59,557 bases of DNA from Glutinoglossum americanum. Taxonomy: Eukaryota; Ascomycota; Geoglossomycetes; Geoglossales; Geoglossaceae. The stretch spans positions 1 to 59,557 of the forward strand of contig JAGHQL010000165.1 of the NCBI GenBank assembly GCA_020080175.1, in the 5' to 3' direction. Shown here piece by piece: positions 34,501 through 46,036 of the stretch; position 1 is the stretch's first letter; every line of letters starts with the position of its first letter. Below the pieces are notes generated by a model. It saw only the letters and a program-made list of their open reading frames with translations. It did not search any database and was not told where the DNA came from. The position numbers and the translations under genes are program-made.

Positions 34501-37500
34501 CCTCATTTCCGAGCAGCAAGACTGCTATATAAGCAACTTGCCCTCCGCTCTGTCATTCTACTAAGCACTCATTAAGCAATTAGTTCTAATATACCTCTAT
34601 TGTCTCTAGCCTATTTAGATACTCGTAACTGTGACCCTTCAATGGATAACACCATTGGGCCCCGATCTTGCTCCGACGTCATCTAACGCTGGGCCTATTT
34701 TATTCCGTTTTGCCCTCTCTCCCATGTATTCTCTCTCCTGCCTGATCTAGTAGCTTCGTTCACAGATACTCCTGCCCCGCAAACCCGAAATATTCTATCT
34801 AGCCTGAGAGGTTGGAAAGAATGGTGCGTATGTGGGCTAACCACCTAACCCGTCACGCGGTGACCCGCATTGCATGTGTTTGACCAGTTCATACGCATAC
34901 ACACTTTACCCATGACTGTATTTGCAACTCATGATTAATTCAATTAGGTCTATCTGTTGTATCACTTCGTAATCCTTCATTCGTTCGCTCCAATCAGCAT
35001 TATGGACGGATACTACTTTAGTATCACTAGCGCCTAAGATTTTTGCCCACAGTCCCCTCGATAGCTCTAGCCTATCATGGGGCCTATCGAGAGACATTTC
35101 GCTAAAGGTGGATTATAGCAGCGGGGCGACTAGCGGAGGGTCTCGATCACGCCCCTGAGTGGGCTGTCGGGTAGTATTGATTACGCAGTGAACACGTAAG
35201 TAGGGTTAGTAAGTTGAATTCGACTAGCTGGTGGGCACATTAATTGTAATAAGAAGTGCGGGAGGCAAGCTACCCAAGTGGAGGTATCACCCGGGAAAGG
35301 GTAGAATAAATCGCCACCAAGTCGGCTAACCTGAGACAGGTGTCTCAGCGCCACCCGCCACTCCATCATGGCTACAAGACAGCCAAGGAACGCAGATATT
35401 ACCTATTCGGGGCATAAAGAACGAGGGGGAAGAGGCTCGGCCATCGGCCATGGTACGCGACTAGCATTCGGCGATGGCTAGGCGCTTGCTTTCAGCTGGA
35501 CAACCGTTGGGGCAGGAAAGAATGACTACTTCGGGCAGTGGGGAGGCAATAGACTACCTCACGGCTTCGTCGGCCGTCCAGTAAAGATGTTAAATTCCAA
35601 TAGAGAGGCACTAGTCGCGGTTTGAGTGGTCGACCGCCCTGACCTCCACGCTCTCGTAAAGAAGGCAGGGCATCTTCAATTAATAGCTCATGGCCATCAT
35701 CGCGAGACTCAATGGCCGCAGTATTGCTTGCAGACCCAGGCTCCTATATGAAGTTGAGGATCTCCTCGTCTTACTCAGTGGCCAATGCGACGGATGGGAA
35801 TTCAACGGCCTATACCAGCAGTCTTTAGCTTATATGGTTGCGATGTGTCTTTCTGCTGTGTCAAGCATTGAGGGAGGTGCCTCAATACCGCCCCGTGTCA
35901 CTCAACTTCGTCAATCCCACACACGGAGCCTTGCGCATCCTCTTGGCTTCGTGAGCCGCGCCTATGCCTATGCCTCACCTAGGTCTAGTTGGCCCGCGTA
36001 GTTTAGAGGCTGCCGGTTCCGACCTCGCCCTCTGCTTTTGCTAATGTACAAGAGCATATAGGGGCTCCTAGGTACAAAGCCCCTCGCTAGTTATTGCAAT
36101 TCAATTCATTTTAATGCTACTACTCTATATATACTTTGATGTGATACTGCTGCCGCTGCCCGCAACTCCCCTTTCGAACCATAAGCTCTAAGACTTACTT
36201 CAAGCGTTGAAGAGGAGTTTCAGCCCTAAGCCCGCCATCGCAAAGCGGTTTCTGCACGGGCGGAAATCCCTTCTCGTCTTCAATACCTCCTAATATCGAG
36301 CGCGAGTATCGGTGCCCTATCCGGGCTTTAGCTATTACCAGAAGCCGCCTACAGGGCTTGGGATAACCGAATCACTTCGCAAAGTATCACAAGGCTAAAG
36401 TACTTGCCAGAATACTCCCGGATACCAAAATCGCAAGGGGCATACCATATTCTGATTAGTCGAAAAACTTTCCTCACACCGCTTCACGAAATTTTCGAGA
36501 TAAGGCTAACTTCGAGGCTACGTAATAATCCCTCAACTCATGCACGTGGGTCAAAGCACTCCGATTTATCATATTACGAAACCTAGAACCACCCCCCACC
36601 GATACACTTATAGACACTCGCCGAATAAAACGAACCTCCGTATCCGGTGAAAATTTTCGTTCCCGCCCACGCTTCAAAACAAAAATTCCTAATCGCCCTA
36701 TGTGGGGGTCTATATAATCCAGATTGATCTACCCGAGCCAACCAGACCGAACCAAGCAGCCCCCAAAGTTGGTGACGCTTCGATCAAATAAATACCTAGC
36801 CCACGAAACTTGATTAAGGCCGCAATGCATGACGTCCGAGATCGGCATGGCAATTATAGAGAGTATCTTAGCGTAGGTGGCACGATTGCCTGGACGGGAG
36901 CGTGCATTAAGATAGGATCACTGCTTCCGAGTGGCACGGGGTAGTATATTCGAATCCCTAGGCCTCTGGCAATCTCCTATTCTATTATATCCTTTCAGAC
37001 TTTCGCTTCCTTCAAAAGTTCTTAGGTACCAAGTACGTATCCTACGTGGAGCCCGTAGCTTGAGTACTGGGCAATAAAAGTTGGTGGGGTGTTGCTGCTT
37101 TTGCGGCCACCCAGTATGCCTATTCGAGGCTAATTTACTCTCAAAACTCTGCAGACAGGGGGCCATTAAGATAGCGACAGTTTAATTCCCTCTTTGGTTA
37201 GGCATTTAAAGGTTACATAGAACGGCGAGACCCCGTGCCACCATACTGAGAACTCCGAACTATCAGTAACTCTCAGAACGCTCTGCGCCACGCGGAGTAG
37301 AACCACTTCGTAATGTGAATCGCCAAGTTACGGAGCTTTTAGGATTTTACGTCCGGCCTGGCTTTGCGCTTTGTAGGCGCTCTCTAGATTCATAGTGCTT
37401 CCTCACTTGATTATTTTGGGTGGGTACTTTTTTTTTCGTGCCCTCGGGTTTATTCATTCGCTTTCGACCTCATTAAATCCGACTTCTCGCCGATTTGCTA

Positions 37501-37784
37501 GTGGCTCTCTATCTGGTAGAGTTAACTTGCCAAATTGTGGGAACCCTCGGAGCTGGGTGCCGACCGATCCCGGGAGGGGTACGTGGCTTTCCCCCACCCG
37601 GCTAGGAGTGCTAAAAGCGTAACGCAATAAATCTTATATTTAGCTATTTCTAAGCAGCCTAGAAATCTAAGCATCCAGCTTAGGATCCGTGGCAACTAGA
37701 GTGGGTTCATTTAAATCGTCTGCTACTCCCACTCCCTCTCTAGAGATCCTGCCTTGGTTATCCACCATTTTGTCCCGCGATCTA
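34501..37784. other. Long gene-poor stretch
   Basis: No recognisable gene in 3.3 kb. It holds a possible inverted LTR-like end (about 36030-36125). Frames are short and overlap on both strands. It forms the 3' flank of the JmjC gene. Confidence 0.45.
36030..36125 (-). mobile_element. Possible LTR-retroelement end, inverted (fossil)
   Basis: Read on the minus strand: ATGAATTGAATTGCAATAAC, then about 40 bp on CTAGGAGCCCCTATATGCTC, the same two blocks in the same order as at 17644 and 25187. Fragment only. Confidence 0.35.
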
Positions 37785-40510
37785 TTAGCGTGGCAAATCA
37801 AACAGAACCATCTCACTGCCTCCTCCAAAGTTGCCATCAACGACCGACGCATGTCGCGACGACTCAACACTCATGAATCGCCGAAACTCTAGCGAGTTGT
37901 TAGGCTGCTTGAGTATGTCGCTGGACCTCTGACCCTCCAGGACCAGACGCGGAGCATCCGTCGAAGCGAGTTCTCCGCTAATACCGGCTACGAGGAAGGC
38001 TTCTATGTCACCGCTTGCCATCTCGCGGAGGTAGCGACCCTTACGTTTCAAGGCTGTGCGGAAGAGATCAAACACGAAGTCGGTCATCTTGTAGATTCTG
38101 TGGGAACACAAAATCAGCTATCCTACATGGAAGGGATCGGGTGGACTGGGACTGAGATACGTGGAATCTTTAATGGCGTGGATGGGCTCGTTAATGGCAG
38201 GAATCAAGACTAGGATTCCTAAGCCATGGTCCTTCACCAGTTGCTGCCAACGGCGGCCATGCGAGATATGCTTCTTTAGTGCTGCGTAGGCTTTACTCCA
38301 CTCGAACTGGCTTTCTTGCCTACCCCCATCACTGCTGGTTTGGGATGGCCGGGTTAATGTTGGGAACGCTTCATTCATTAGCTCAGTGTATGCGTCGGCC
38401 TTCCTTTCGTTGACGTTTCTTGCCCGCGTGGTTCGGTTCGAGTTGGTCCATTTTCGATCTGGCCTGTTCAGAATTCTGTCGGCCTGTTGCGCTAACAAGG
38501 CTAAGTGGTACCGCCGAGCTATGCAGAGAAAGGCATCGGCATTCTCGAGGCGCGTGAGGATTTCCATGCTACGCGATAGAGACATTTCGTCTCGTTTCGC
38601 GGCGTACGCTAAGTCGTGGAGGCGGAAGCGGGCGATGACTTCGCGAAAAATGTTGATGGCCACACGTCCACCAGCTGCAGTCACTAGCCGTGTGATGTGG
38701 TCAGCGTCCTCCGCCCTTAGATACTGGCCAGCTGTTTTGGGGGCAGAGGTGCCCATGGGAACCCTTGTCTTGATGAGATTCATAAATAGAGCTACGGGTT
38801 TTGGGGTCGCTTTATCCAGCTCGCCAAGATCAAGGCCCTGCTTATGCCCAAACCGTTCTTCGGCTTCCTCCCATTCCTTCCACCGCTCGATGTACTGGCC
38901 GCCGGGGCCAGCGCGACTGCTGGGCCCCGCTCGTTTCTTTTTTGCCGATGGGGTGCCTGCTAAGGCAGCGATGGGATGCCATGGTTTCCGTTTTCTATCC
39001 CTATCCGGGCCGCAGGTTTGTGTATCTCGGCTAGCGGCACTGCAGCCTCTCTCTACTTCTCGGATAGCCATCGAGGCCCCGGTCATGAATGCCTTCGCCG
39101 TGGATCCGCAGCGCTTGGTACAGCACTCATATCCGCCAATGCTCCATCTGCTATCAGCATAGTTGACTGCCTCAGCAACGTTCATGCCAGTGTTGAAACC
39201 CTGGTGGTAAGCGCCAGGCAGTGTCACAAGGACTTCCCCTGCTCTGTGTAGCACTACCTGGTAGCTAATATGCTCAAGGTCGAGTAACCTCGTGGGAACA
39301 TAGCTGATGTGATGTCGGACAAACTGGTGACACTGTCGCCTCAGACCTGGCACGAGTTTTAGCATCAGTGCCTCGAGCTTATCGCGGTCCCGTGGCGCAA
39401 CGACAACCCACACCTTGGGTGAACCGGCGGCAAGATAACTAACTGCTGAGAGGTTGAAATCTTCTGTGTGGATCCCAAACGGTGCACCAAACCCGATGTC
39501 AGAGATGTAGGCCATCGGTGTATGGACGCCTAGGTGTTGCTCAACGGTATCCATCAAGCGATTGCCTGATAAACGTGCAATTGGAGAGCTGTCCGAGAGG
39601 CCCAGGGATTCTCTCTTTTCGGGAAGTGATGCATCGAGGTCGGTGGCATATAGGGGAGACATGGGGGGTGTCTCTTTTCTAGTGCTGACTTGCAGAATAT
39701 CCTCAAACCTGGCGAGAAGCTGCCTAGCGCTGAGGCTATGAGATGGTTCATGCTCTAAGGATAGTTGATCAAGCTGGAACAAATGCTGCTCCAGCGTCAT
39801 CACCATCGAGAATACTTGAGTCTTGAGGCCCTCAAGTCGCCACCGTTTTGCCTCCCCTACATACATCATCGCCGTGCCTTCGTACCGTTGACCCGGAGCA
39901 TCAGGTGGAACCACTACCTTGAAGACCCCCGTCTTATCACCGCCCAGTGATTTTCCTTCTTGCATCAGAGCATCGAATGACATCCACTGCTCGAGGTTAG
40001 GCTCGAGGGTAATGTTTGGTATCAGGGTCTCCAGTTCGCAGGGAACTACCCCGGTACTTTGGATACCCGCACCTGTGACGGTATCCGGATCGGTCGTTAA
40101 CTCTGATTTATCGGCACCCAGTGCGATTCCAGCAATTCCATTACATCCAGGATCTAGTGTGGACCCGCTATCCTCGCTTACATGAGTCCTTTGCTCTTGT
40201 TCATGTCCTATCTGCTGGCCCCCATTCCGCGGCTCCGCCTGCGGTGTTGTCGGTTTCGAAATTGCGGGAACATTTTCGAACCACTCACTGAGATTGAGGA
40301 GAAATGTCTTGAAGAGGGTGTCGAAAGATTGGAGTTTGCCGCGGTCACCTTCTAGCCAGACCCTGTGGCGTCGTTGTTGGAACGAAGTGAGGACTTCCTA
40401 AGGACTCGCGGTAGGAGTTAGCAGATCGTTACGTCATCAGAAAATTGGGTAGGGTATTCGATCTATACTACCGATGCAAAATCAATGTCAGTATTCTCAT
40501 TAGTGATCAT
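37785..40510 (-). CDS. JmjC-domain protein
   Basis: Three minus exons fit: 40510-40472, 40397-38161 and 38097-37785, coding 862 aa. Introns are 74 nt (GTAGTA..CCTTAG, CTAAC branch) and 63 nt (GTATCT..CCACAG, CTGAT branch). The short first exon gives MITNENTDIDFAS and joins in phase to EVLTSFQQRRHRVWLEGD. The JmjC core lies at about 290-430: GAPFGIHTEDFNLSAVSYLA holds the metal ligands His323 and Glu325, and LPGAYHQGFNTGMNVAEAVN the distal His411. A Cys-rich GYECCTKRCG follows (about 435-443), as in histone demethylases where a zinc site backs the JmjC fold. The rest (460-862) is basic and helical with no known domain. Fe(II)/2-oxoglutarate chemistry on histones is likely since the ligands are present; target unknown. 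It is the last of three minus-strand genes. Confidence 0.85.
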
Positions 40511-40826
40511 CTCAGTGCAGAGGGTTGAAAGTAATGAGAGCCGGTGAAGAGAGCGCCAAGTAACAAGGCTTGTATTCTTGGCGCTTGTGCTACATGGTAC
40601 GAGCTCAGGTTCCCGCACAGTTCCCGACTCGGTTAGTGTTGTAAGGTACGGCTTTCTTACATAACCATGCTTCTAATTAGACATAATCAATCTGTAAGTG
40701 CGCTCTCTCGGCCTTTTTATATCCCAAATAACAAGGACGGTGGTAACTGTTCTAACGGTAGTAAGTGATGGAATTATTGTAACTAGCTACCCCAAGGGAG
40801 CGCAAGCTCTCCCGATACATTATTAG
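40511..40826. other. Short spacer between kinase and JmjC genes
   Basis: 316 bp that must hold the kinase 3' end and the JmjC promoter, both minus strand. A GGCGCTTG/CAAGCGCC-like pair near 40556-40590 forms a small inverted repeat. No other signal. Confidence 0.4.
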
Positions 40827-42623
40827 CTAACTTTTGCTCAGGAAGCCGGCCGGAGGCGAGACCACAACGGCCGGACTTCCGGAAACCCCCTCTTGCATCG
40901 TAAGCCTAACCATATTTTCGGCGAAATCTTTTACATCAACCTGCCCCTTTGCCTCCTGGTTGCCCTGTGTCATTGGGAGCGCATCGCCAAGCAAGTTCTG
41001 GTGAAGGGGGATTCTCTCCAGCTTCTTTACTTCAATCTCGCAGGCGCCGCAGATGAATTTGCCTCGGAGTTCGAATTTGCTGCTCTCTTTAACTATATCC
41101 ACTGCTAGAGACCGTACTGATGGGCGATCCTCCTGGTTGTGTTTCAGCATCCGGCCGCACCAGCCAAATATCATTTTCAACTTGTTGTCGTCGGCCTGTT
41201 CCTGCTGCTCTTTGATCCACTCTCCGATCTCCCCCGTGCTAGTGCTAATGTGGTACCCCCAGTTATCGTAAAACTCCTTCTCACTGCCTGTGCTTGAGTT
41301 GGGTCCGCCGCTTCTGAAAATCGTTTCGCGTTTGTCAAGATCTTCGCCGGCGAGGACAGTTGCCATCTCGAAGAAGACACAGCCCAGAGAAAACACATCT
41401 GACTTTTTCCCTCTCGGTTGGCGATCCACTATCTCCGGTGAAGCGTACTTATATGTATAGGCTTCCGTTGATCGTGTAAGGCTGGACCCTTCGCTGAAAT
41501 CTAAAGAAATTCCAAAATCTGTGAATAAGACATTTCCCCCATTCGACAAGTCGACTAAGATGTTCCTGGGCTTGATATCCTTGTGGCGTAGGGAAATCTT
41601 ATCGTGCATATACGCCAGGGCAGCGGGGAGGCACCCGAAAGCTCTACATAGGATCTCGGGCCGGTCGACTGAGTATTGGTGCTCTGTGAGGAATGCTTTA
41701 AGATCGCACCTTGCAACCGGTTGTAACAGCATTCCAATCTCCTGTCCCCACTGGTAAGAGCTAATGAACTGAACGATGTGGGTGTGAGAGAGCTTAGGTA
41801 AGTTAGCCTTTTCTCTTTCAAAAGCAAGTCTAGCGTTCTTCCCGGCCAGCTTCTTTTTGCGGGCGAACGTCTTTCCGTCGAAAGCATTTTGAACTTTATC
41901 CACCACCCCATGGCCCCCGTCTCCGAGAGAGCCGCGTTCCAAAAGTGGCAGTTTCTCTTCCCTGCGAAGGATAGAGTGACAGCCGTCCTCAAGATGTCGT
42001 ACCGTTGTGTAGTACTGTTTCGCCCAAAATGCCACGCGTAGGCGATCATCCACGATAACGCTTTTGAGTGCCTCGTCTTTAGATGGCAAATCGCTGTCGG
42101 TTATTCCCGCTTCAATGAACTTGTCGAGCAAGTCTCGGGCGCCGATAAACTCGAGGATCAGGCAAATCTTGCCCATGCGAATAACCATATCCTTCAAAAG
42201 CCATTGTATTGGCATTTTGGCCAAAGAGCTGAACCACACCTTAAAAGTTGCGTATAGAATAACGCGCGTTTTTTTCTCCTGCGAGGGTGTCAGGATGTGT
42301 CCGGGGAGATCTTGGAGCTTGGGGAACAGATCCCATGGCAGAGTATCGGTCGCAGCTCGGCATCTCAAACTGGCATCCAGACTAGCATAGTAGCCTTCGA
42401 CACGCTGCACAATGTCCTGTTGCTTTTCCAGGTCGTCGTGTGTTAGGCGTGCGTCATCTGCTAGCCTGCGCCAGCCCCGTTCCATGACTGCCACGGATGA
42501 TTCCAAGACGGTTCGAAATCCGAGACGGTGCTGTAAAAGGAGAATTACTTTATTATATGGGACGCTGTAAAGGTGATCCTGAATCTTGCGTCCGATAGTT
42601 TGAGGTGCCTCGTAGAAGTTCAC
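40827..42623 (-). CDS. Protein kinase-domain protein (fungal, NLR-neighbour type)
   Basis: One long minus frame of about 598 codons. An N-terminal helical region (1-230) precedes a kinase domain: glycine-rich loop LGDGGHGVVDKV (about 233-244), Lys in KTFARKKK (about 256), HKD catalytic loop LRHKDIKPRNILV (347-349, Lys replaces Arg of HRD), DFG at 369-371 (LFTDFGISLDF), SPE at 405-407 and KSDVFSLGCVFFEM. All residues for activity are present. A CICGAC-like Cys pair (KFICGACEIE) follows the domain. The start is uncertain: the frame is open to about 42660 with no ATG near the expected N-terminus; the first inner Met is at residue 47. An upstream frame starting 42747 (MTCHDSFSKKPWPGV) may supply the true N-terminus by an intron I could not place. 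HKD fungal kinases of this kind often sit by NLR genes. Confidence 0.8.
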   Translation of the reverse strand: MNFYEAPQTIGRKIQDHLYSVPYNKVILLLQHRLGFRTVLESSVAVMERGWRRLADDARLTHDDLEKQQDIVQRVEGYYASLDASLRCRAATDTLPWDLFPKLQDLPGHILTPSQEKKTRVILYATFKVWFSSLAKMPIQWLLKDMVIRMGKICLILEFIGARDLLDKFIEAGITDSDLPSKDEALKSVIVDDRLRVAFWAKQYYTTVRHLEDGCHSILRREEKLPLLERGSLGDGGHGVVDKVQNAFDGKTFARKKKLAGKNARLAFEREKANLPKLSHTHIVQFISSYQWGQEIGMLLQPVARCDLKAFLTEHQYSVDRPEILCRAFGCLPAALAYMHDKISLRHKDIKPRNILVDLSNGGNVLFTDFGISLDFSEGSSLTRSTEAYTYKYASPEIVDRQPRGKKSDVFSLGCVFFEMATVLAGEDLDKRETIFRSGGPNSSTGSEKEFYDNWGYHISTSTGEIGEWIKEQQEQADDNKLKMIFGWCGRMLKHNQEDRPSVRSLAVDIVKESSKFELRGKFICGACEIEVKKLERIPLHQNLLGDALPMTQGNQEAKGQVDVKDFAENMVRLTMQEGVSGSPAVVVSPPAGFLSKS

Positions 42624-42747
42624 GGATGTCAGCCTGTTTTTTAAATCGCTCAGCCTCGTTCATACTCTGCCTTGTGCCGCGCGGCGACAATCTCGGTTCA
42701 GCAACGCCAGGCCATGGCTTTTTTGAGAAACTATCATGGCAGGTCAT

Positions 42748-43981
42748 CGCTACATCCTCCCTAAGAATTTAAGTGACCTGTTCATCGGCTCGCTCCTTTC
42801 CTTAACTATAACCTAACTGAACCGCCATGACCCAGATTCTAGGAACACTCTTTAGGCCCTCCGCATAGGAGCGAACCGTCGGCGCCTTTACACCCATTGA
42901 TCTCACCACGCATACCCCACAGGAAACCACAAGACGCCGCATACCAAATCACCGATCCTAGTCGCGTCCGGCTTTGGCAGCTACGAGCCCGTTATGTATG
43001 GCTTTCCAGGAGAGCCCTCCTTCGCCCGGCCAACTCAAAGCTAGGAGTCGTTAGTTGTGACAATCGACTTTGTGGTATGTTCTTATAGGTTCTTTGATAT
43101 ACTGGGTAATATATACATCTATAACTGACATCGCCTGATCTAGCTAGAACAGAAACTACGCAATGCCCCATCGGTAGATCATCACAGCCAAAACGCTTTC
43201 ACCGGACCTCAATGGCCCACCTCCAGCACGCCTTGGGCTCTCTGCCATAGGCATTGACCGTTCGGGTTTATATCCTTAAGGCTATTTACTGAAGTTGTTC
43301 CCAACCTGCTAAGTGGTTAAGACCGACCATGCCGATCTTAGTCCATCAGAGAGCGCCACGGGATGGAGAAGACATAAAGCGGGACCCGGCTGATCTAGTG
43401 TTAGATGGCCCGGTCTAGTGGACTAGGCAAGAGTTGTGCTGGCGATTTTGGTCACGCTACTGCTTAACCGCTGGGTCTACCCTAGAGTATTTAACTCGCC
43501 CATTTATAGGATCATAAAGTGGAAACATAACCTAAACTTCAGTACCTCCCCAATAGCTCCCCCTAGGATTATACGGAAATTATCGCGCTATAGTCGTGAA
43601 TGCATAAAACCCTCCCCACTGCAGCCTAGGCTAGAGAGTCAATCGTGAAAGGCAAATACTCCACTTGACACCGTAGCTAAGAGCCGCCTTCCACGCGATA
43701 GAGGTATGAACAAACAGATGTGCCGCCTCGAGGTTATATAAATGCAGATGGTATGCGAAAAAAAACTCTATGATGCGGGAATATTACCACCTCTACTAGG
43801 GCGGTCCCAGCATTAACATACTGCGGCATAAACACTGAGTTAAATTAAACCTGTCAGTTTCTTTCACCCTCGTATAACTCGGTTTCCACATACCTCACAC
43901 ACATGGCATGGTTGGTCATCAATCAAGCTTCGATTTATAATTCTTCCTCTCGTGATATCCTCTTTCCTGGGTATTAAGCAT
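42748..43981. other. Intergenic
   Basis: No gene recognised. It holds the promoter region of the kinase and the 3' flank of the NB-ARC gene. Confidence 0.4.
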
Positions 43982-46036
43982 TCAGCCAGGCGCACGTGCG
44001 AATTTTGAACGGAATTTCTTGTGACACAGGAAAAATGATGCAAGTTTTTGCCTGAATCTTCGCGGTGTGGCGCGATCATTGGGGCTTGCGTTGGCTATGT
44101 CAGAAAGGTCTTTGCTCGACCCGAATTTTGGCACCGACTGTGGGGCGTTTTGTGGCTCGGGAGTCATGCTGTTTTTAGCAGCGACAGTCTGCTGCGTTCT
44201 TTGCAGTGGATCCTTTTTCGAGCTTATGCTAGGAGCGGTCGGGGTCCTAGATAGACCGTAAGACTCGGCGTTTGCCGCTGAGCCATGATCCGCTTCCCGT
44301 GATCTGGAGATCAGGGACCTCCCTCTCGTTGGGTACGTCTCGAAGGTGGGGGGCATTGGGCCGGCGGGGATAGGGTCTCGCCCAAGCTCTAAAAAGTCTT
44401 CCAAGAGCTTAGAGCAAGACGTCATAGGCAATTCGATGACTCTTTGGAGAAAGCGGTCGGCTTGGTCGCGTCCATTTTCGCTGTCATATGTTTCGGGTAG
44501 TCGGTAGTCAGAGCCGTATTTAGTCTCTATGAATAGCCCAAACAGGTCGTTGATATTGGAGTCAAGGCTAACTAGTTGGTCATATGATCTATAAATTTCC
44601 TTCCGTATGGAGTCCTTAGTGTCAACACGAATCAAGAGAGAAGAGCCGCTTTCGATGTCATCGCACCGTACGATCTTGGCTTGGTTGACCTTGGGCTTTC
44701 TCGAATCCTGAAGTCGCTCCGCGTACTCGGATGCCCGAGTTGCCGTTCGTGAGAGATAGTCTGTTGCCCTTTCTAGGGCGCGAGGGGAGCATGATATACT
44801 CCCAAGTATTGAGCTGACCTCTCTTGGTTCCGCCAGCGATCCTGGCTTCTTTCGGGCCAATAGAAAAAGGAAGTGGTTAATAGCGTCCTCCTCCGGCAAG
44901 TCTCCAACCTTGAGGACATGTGTTGGGCACTTGAATTCGGATAAGAATGGGGGAACGGTCGTTGACGTAATTATCAGTGAGGCCTTCATGCCGAGGCCCA
45001 CAAAGTCTGCAAGGTCGTCATTTCCGGCGAGGTTCCATGGATCCAACCCATCATATATGATGAGTACGTCTTTTGTCATTTCGAGAAAGGATCTCAGAAC
45101 GGCAAAAGTGTCTATGTCGGGATGCTCGAGGCCCATACCGTGCTTTGCGAATGGTATCAGCTTTGCAGCGTCAGTCCACACGTTGTTGTGTGTTATCCAA
45201 AAAACCCCCCCGGAGAAGTCGTTTTTCCTCTGGATCGCATATTGAGCGGCGATCTCGGTTTTGCCAGCACCATCGGGTCCGGTTAGTACACAAATAGCAC
45301 CTTGCCCGCTTCTACCTGGGTTACGAAACGCGTTGTCTAGCGCCCCAATCTGACTTTTCCTGGACACAAATCTAGGGGTCCGACCCGTCGGAACGCCAAT
45401 GAATGGTACGTATCGATTTGACCGCCAGACGCTCGGGTGGAGAAATCCCACATTTTCTTCCAACTCTTCGACGCACCGCTGGAGTTCACTATCATTCTGG
45501 TCTACGACAAGCCGCGGAGGTTGGGTGGGGCTAGGTGGGGGTTCCCGCTGTTGGGTTGGCTCGCCGATCAGCTCGCGGAGAACGATCGCCGTCGAAGAGA
45601 GAGTTTCTCCAACAGAGGGGTATAGCGACAGGATCTCTTTACGCCAGTTATTAGCTATCCTTTCAAATAATAAACTAGGCGGGTGGGAGTTACTCAGTAG
45701 CGCACGCCCTGACAATTGTAACGAAGCTAAATAGAACTCTGGGAGGGGTTCTACATTAAAAGGTTGGTTTGGAGAATGGTAGTTTTCGTCAAGGAGTTTA
45801 AAGCTGGTCCAAATTTCTGTCAGGCGATGATTGAGGCGTTGGTCATTGGTTAAGTCCGGTAACCGCCTCGGCTCGAATAGCGTTGAGGCTATATCGTAGC
45901 AGCAGCGAAACAACTCCGTTTCGCCATCAATCTGCCGGGTCATTGGTGGGTGAGATTTGACCCGGGAGAGGCCACATCGGGATTGATAGAGTGGTCCACG
46001 ATGGATTAATTCTGGAGATGTATTTCGTGGGAACAC
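43982..46036 (-). CDS. NB-ARC (NLR-like) NTPase without repeat domain
   Basis: Single exon, 684 aa. The N-terminal 200 residues are helical with no named domain. The NTPase starts at about 218 (TPRFVSRKSQIGALDNAF). Walker A is GPDGAGKT (253-260), an RNBS-A-like GVFWITH follows, Walker B/kinase-2 is VLIIYDGLD (324-332), RNBS-B is ASLIITSTTVPP, then a GLPL-like SCSPRALERATDYL. The C-terminus (about 500-684) is Ser/Pro-rich, disordered, and ends in a basic stretch FRQKLASFFLCHKKFRSKFA. Ankyrin, TPR and WD40 repeats are absent, so the sensor part is either missing or supplied by another protein. Fungal NLR-like proteins switch between ADP and ATP states and can trigger incompatibility-type death. 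An inner ATG (Met32) is an alternative start. Confidence 0.83.
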   Translation of the reverse strand: MFPRNTSPELIHRGPLYQSRCGLSRVKSHPPMTRQIDGETELFRCCYDIASTLFEPRRLPDLTNDQRLNHRLTEIWTSFKLLDENYHSPNQPFNVEPLPEFYLASLQLSGRALLSNSHPPSLLFERIANNWRKEILSLYPSVGETLSSTAIVLRELIGEPTQQREPPPSPTQPPRLVVDQNDSELQRCVEELEENVGFLHPSVWRSNRYVPFIGVPTGRTPRFVSRKSQIGALDNAFRNPGRSGQGAICVLTGPDGAGKTEIAAQYAIQRKNDFSGGVFWITHNNVWTDAAKLIPFAKHGMGLEHPDIDTFAVLRSFLEMTKDVLIIYDGLDPWNLAGNDDLADFVGLGMKASLIITSTTVPPFLSEFKCPTHVLKVGDLPEEDAINHFLFLLARKKPGSLAEPREVSSILGSISCSPRALERATDYLSRTATRASEYAERLQDSRKPKVNQAKIVRCDDIESGSSLLIRVDTKDSIRKEIYRSYDQLVSLDSNINDLFGLFIETKYGSDYRLPETYDSENGRDQADRFLQRVIELPMTSCSKLLEDFLELGRDPIPAGPMPPTFETYPTRGRSLISRSREADHGSAANAESYGLSRTPTAPSISSKKDPLQRTQQTVAAKNSMTPEPQNAPQSVPKFGSSKDLSDIANASPNDRATPRRFRQKLASFFLCHKKFRSKFARAPG

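Noticed and set aside
38386-39682. Plus-strand frames up to 258 codons opposite the JmjC gene
   Set aside because: The minus strand carries the JmjC metal ligands and good introns; the plus frames have no family.
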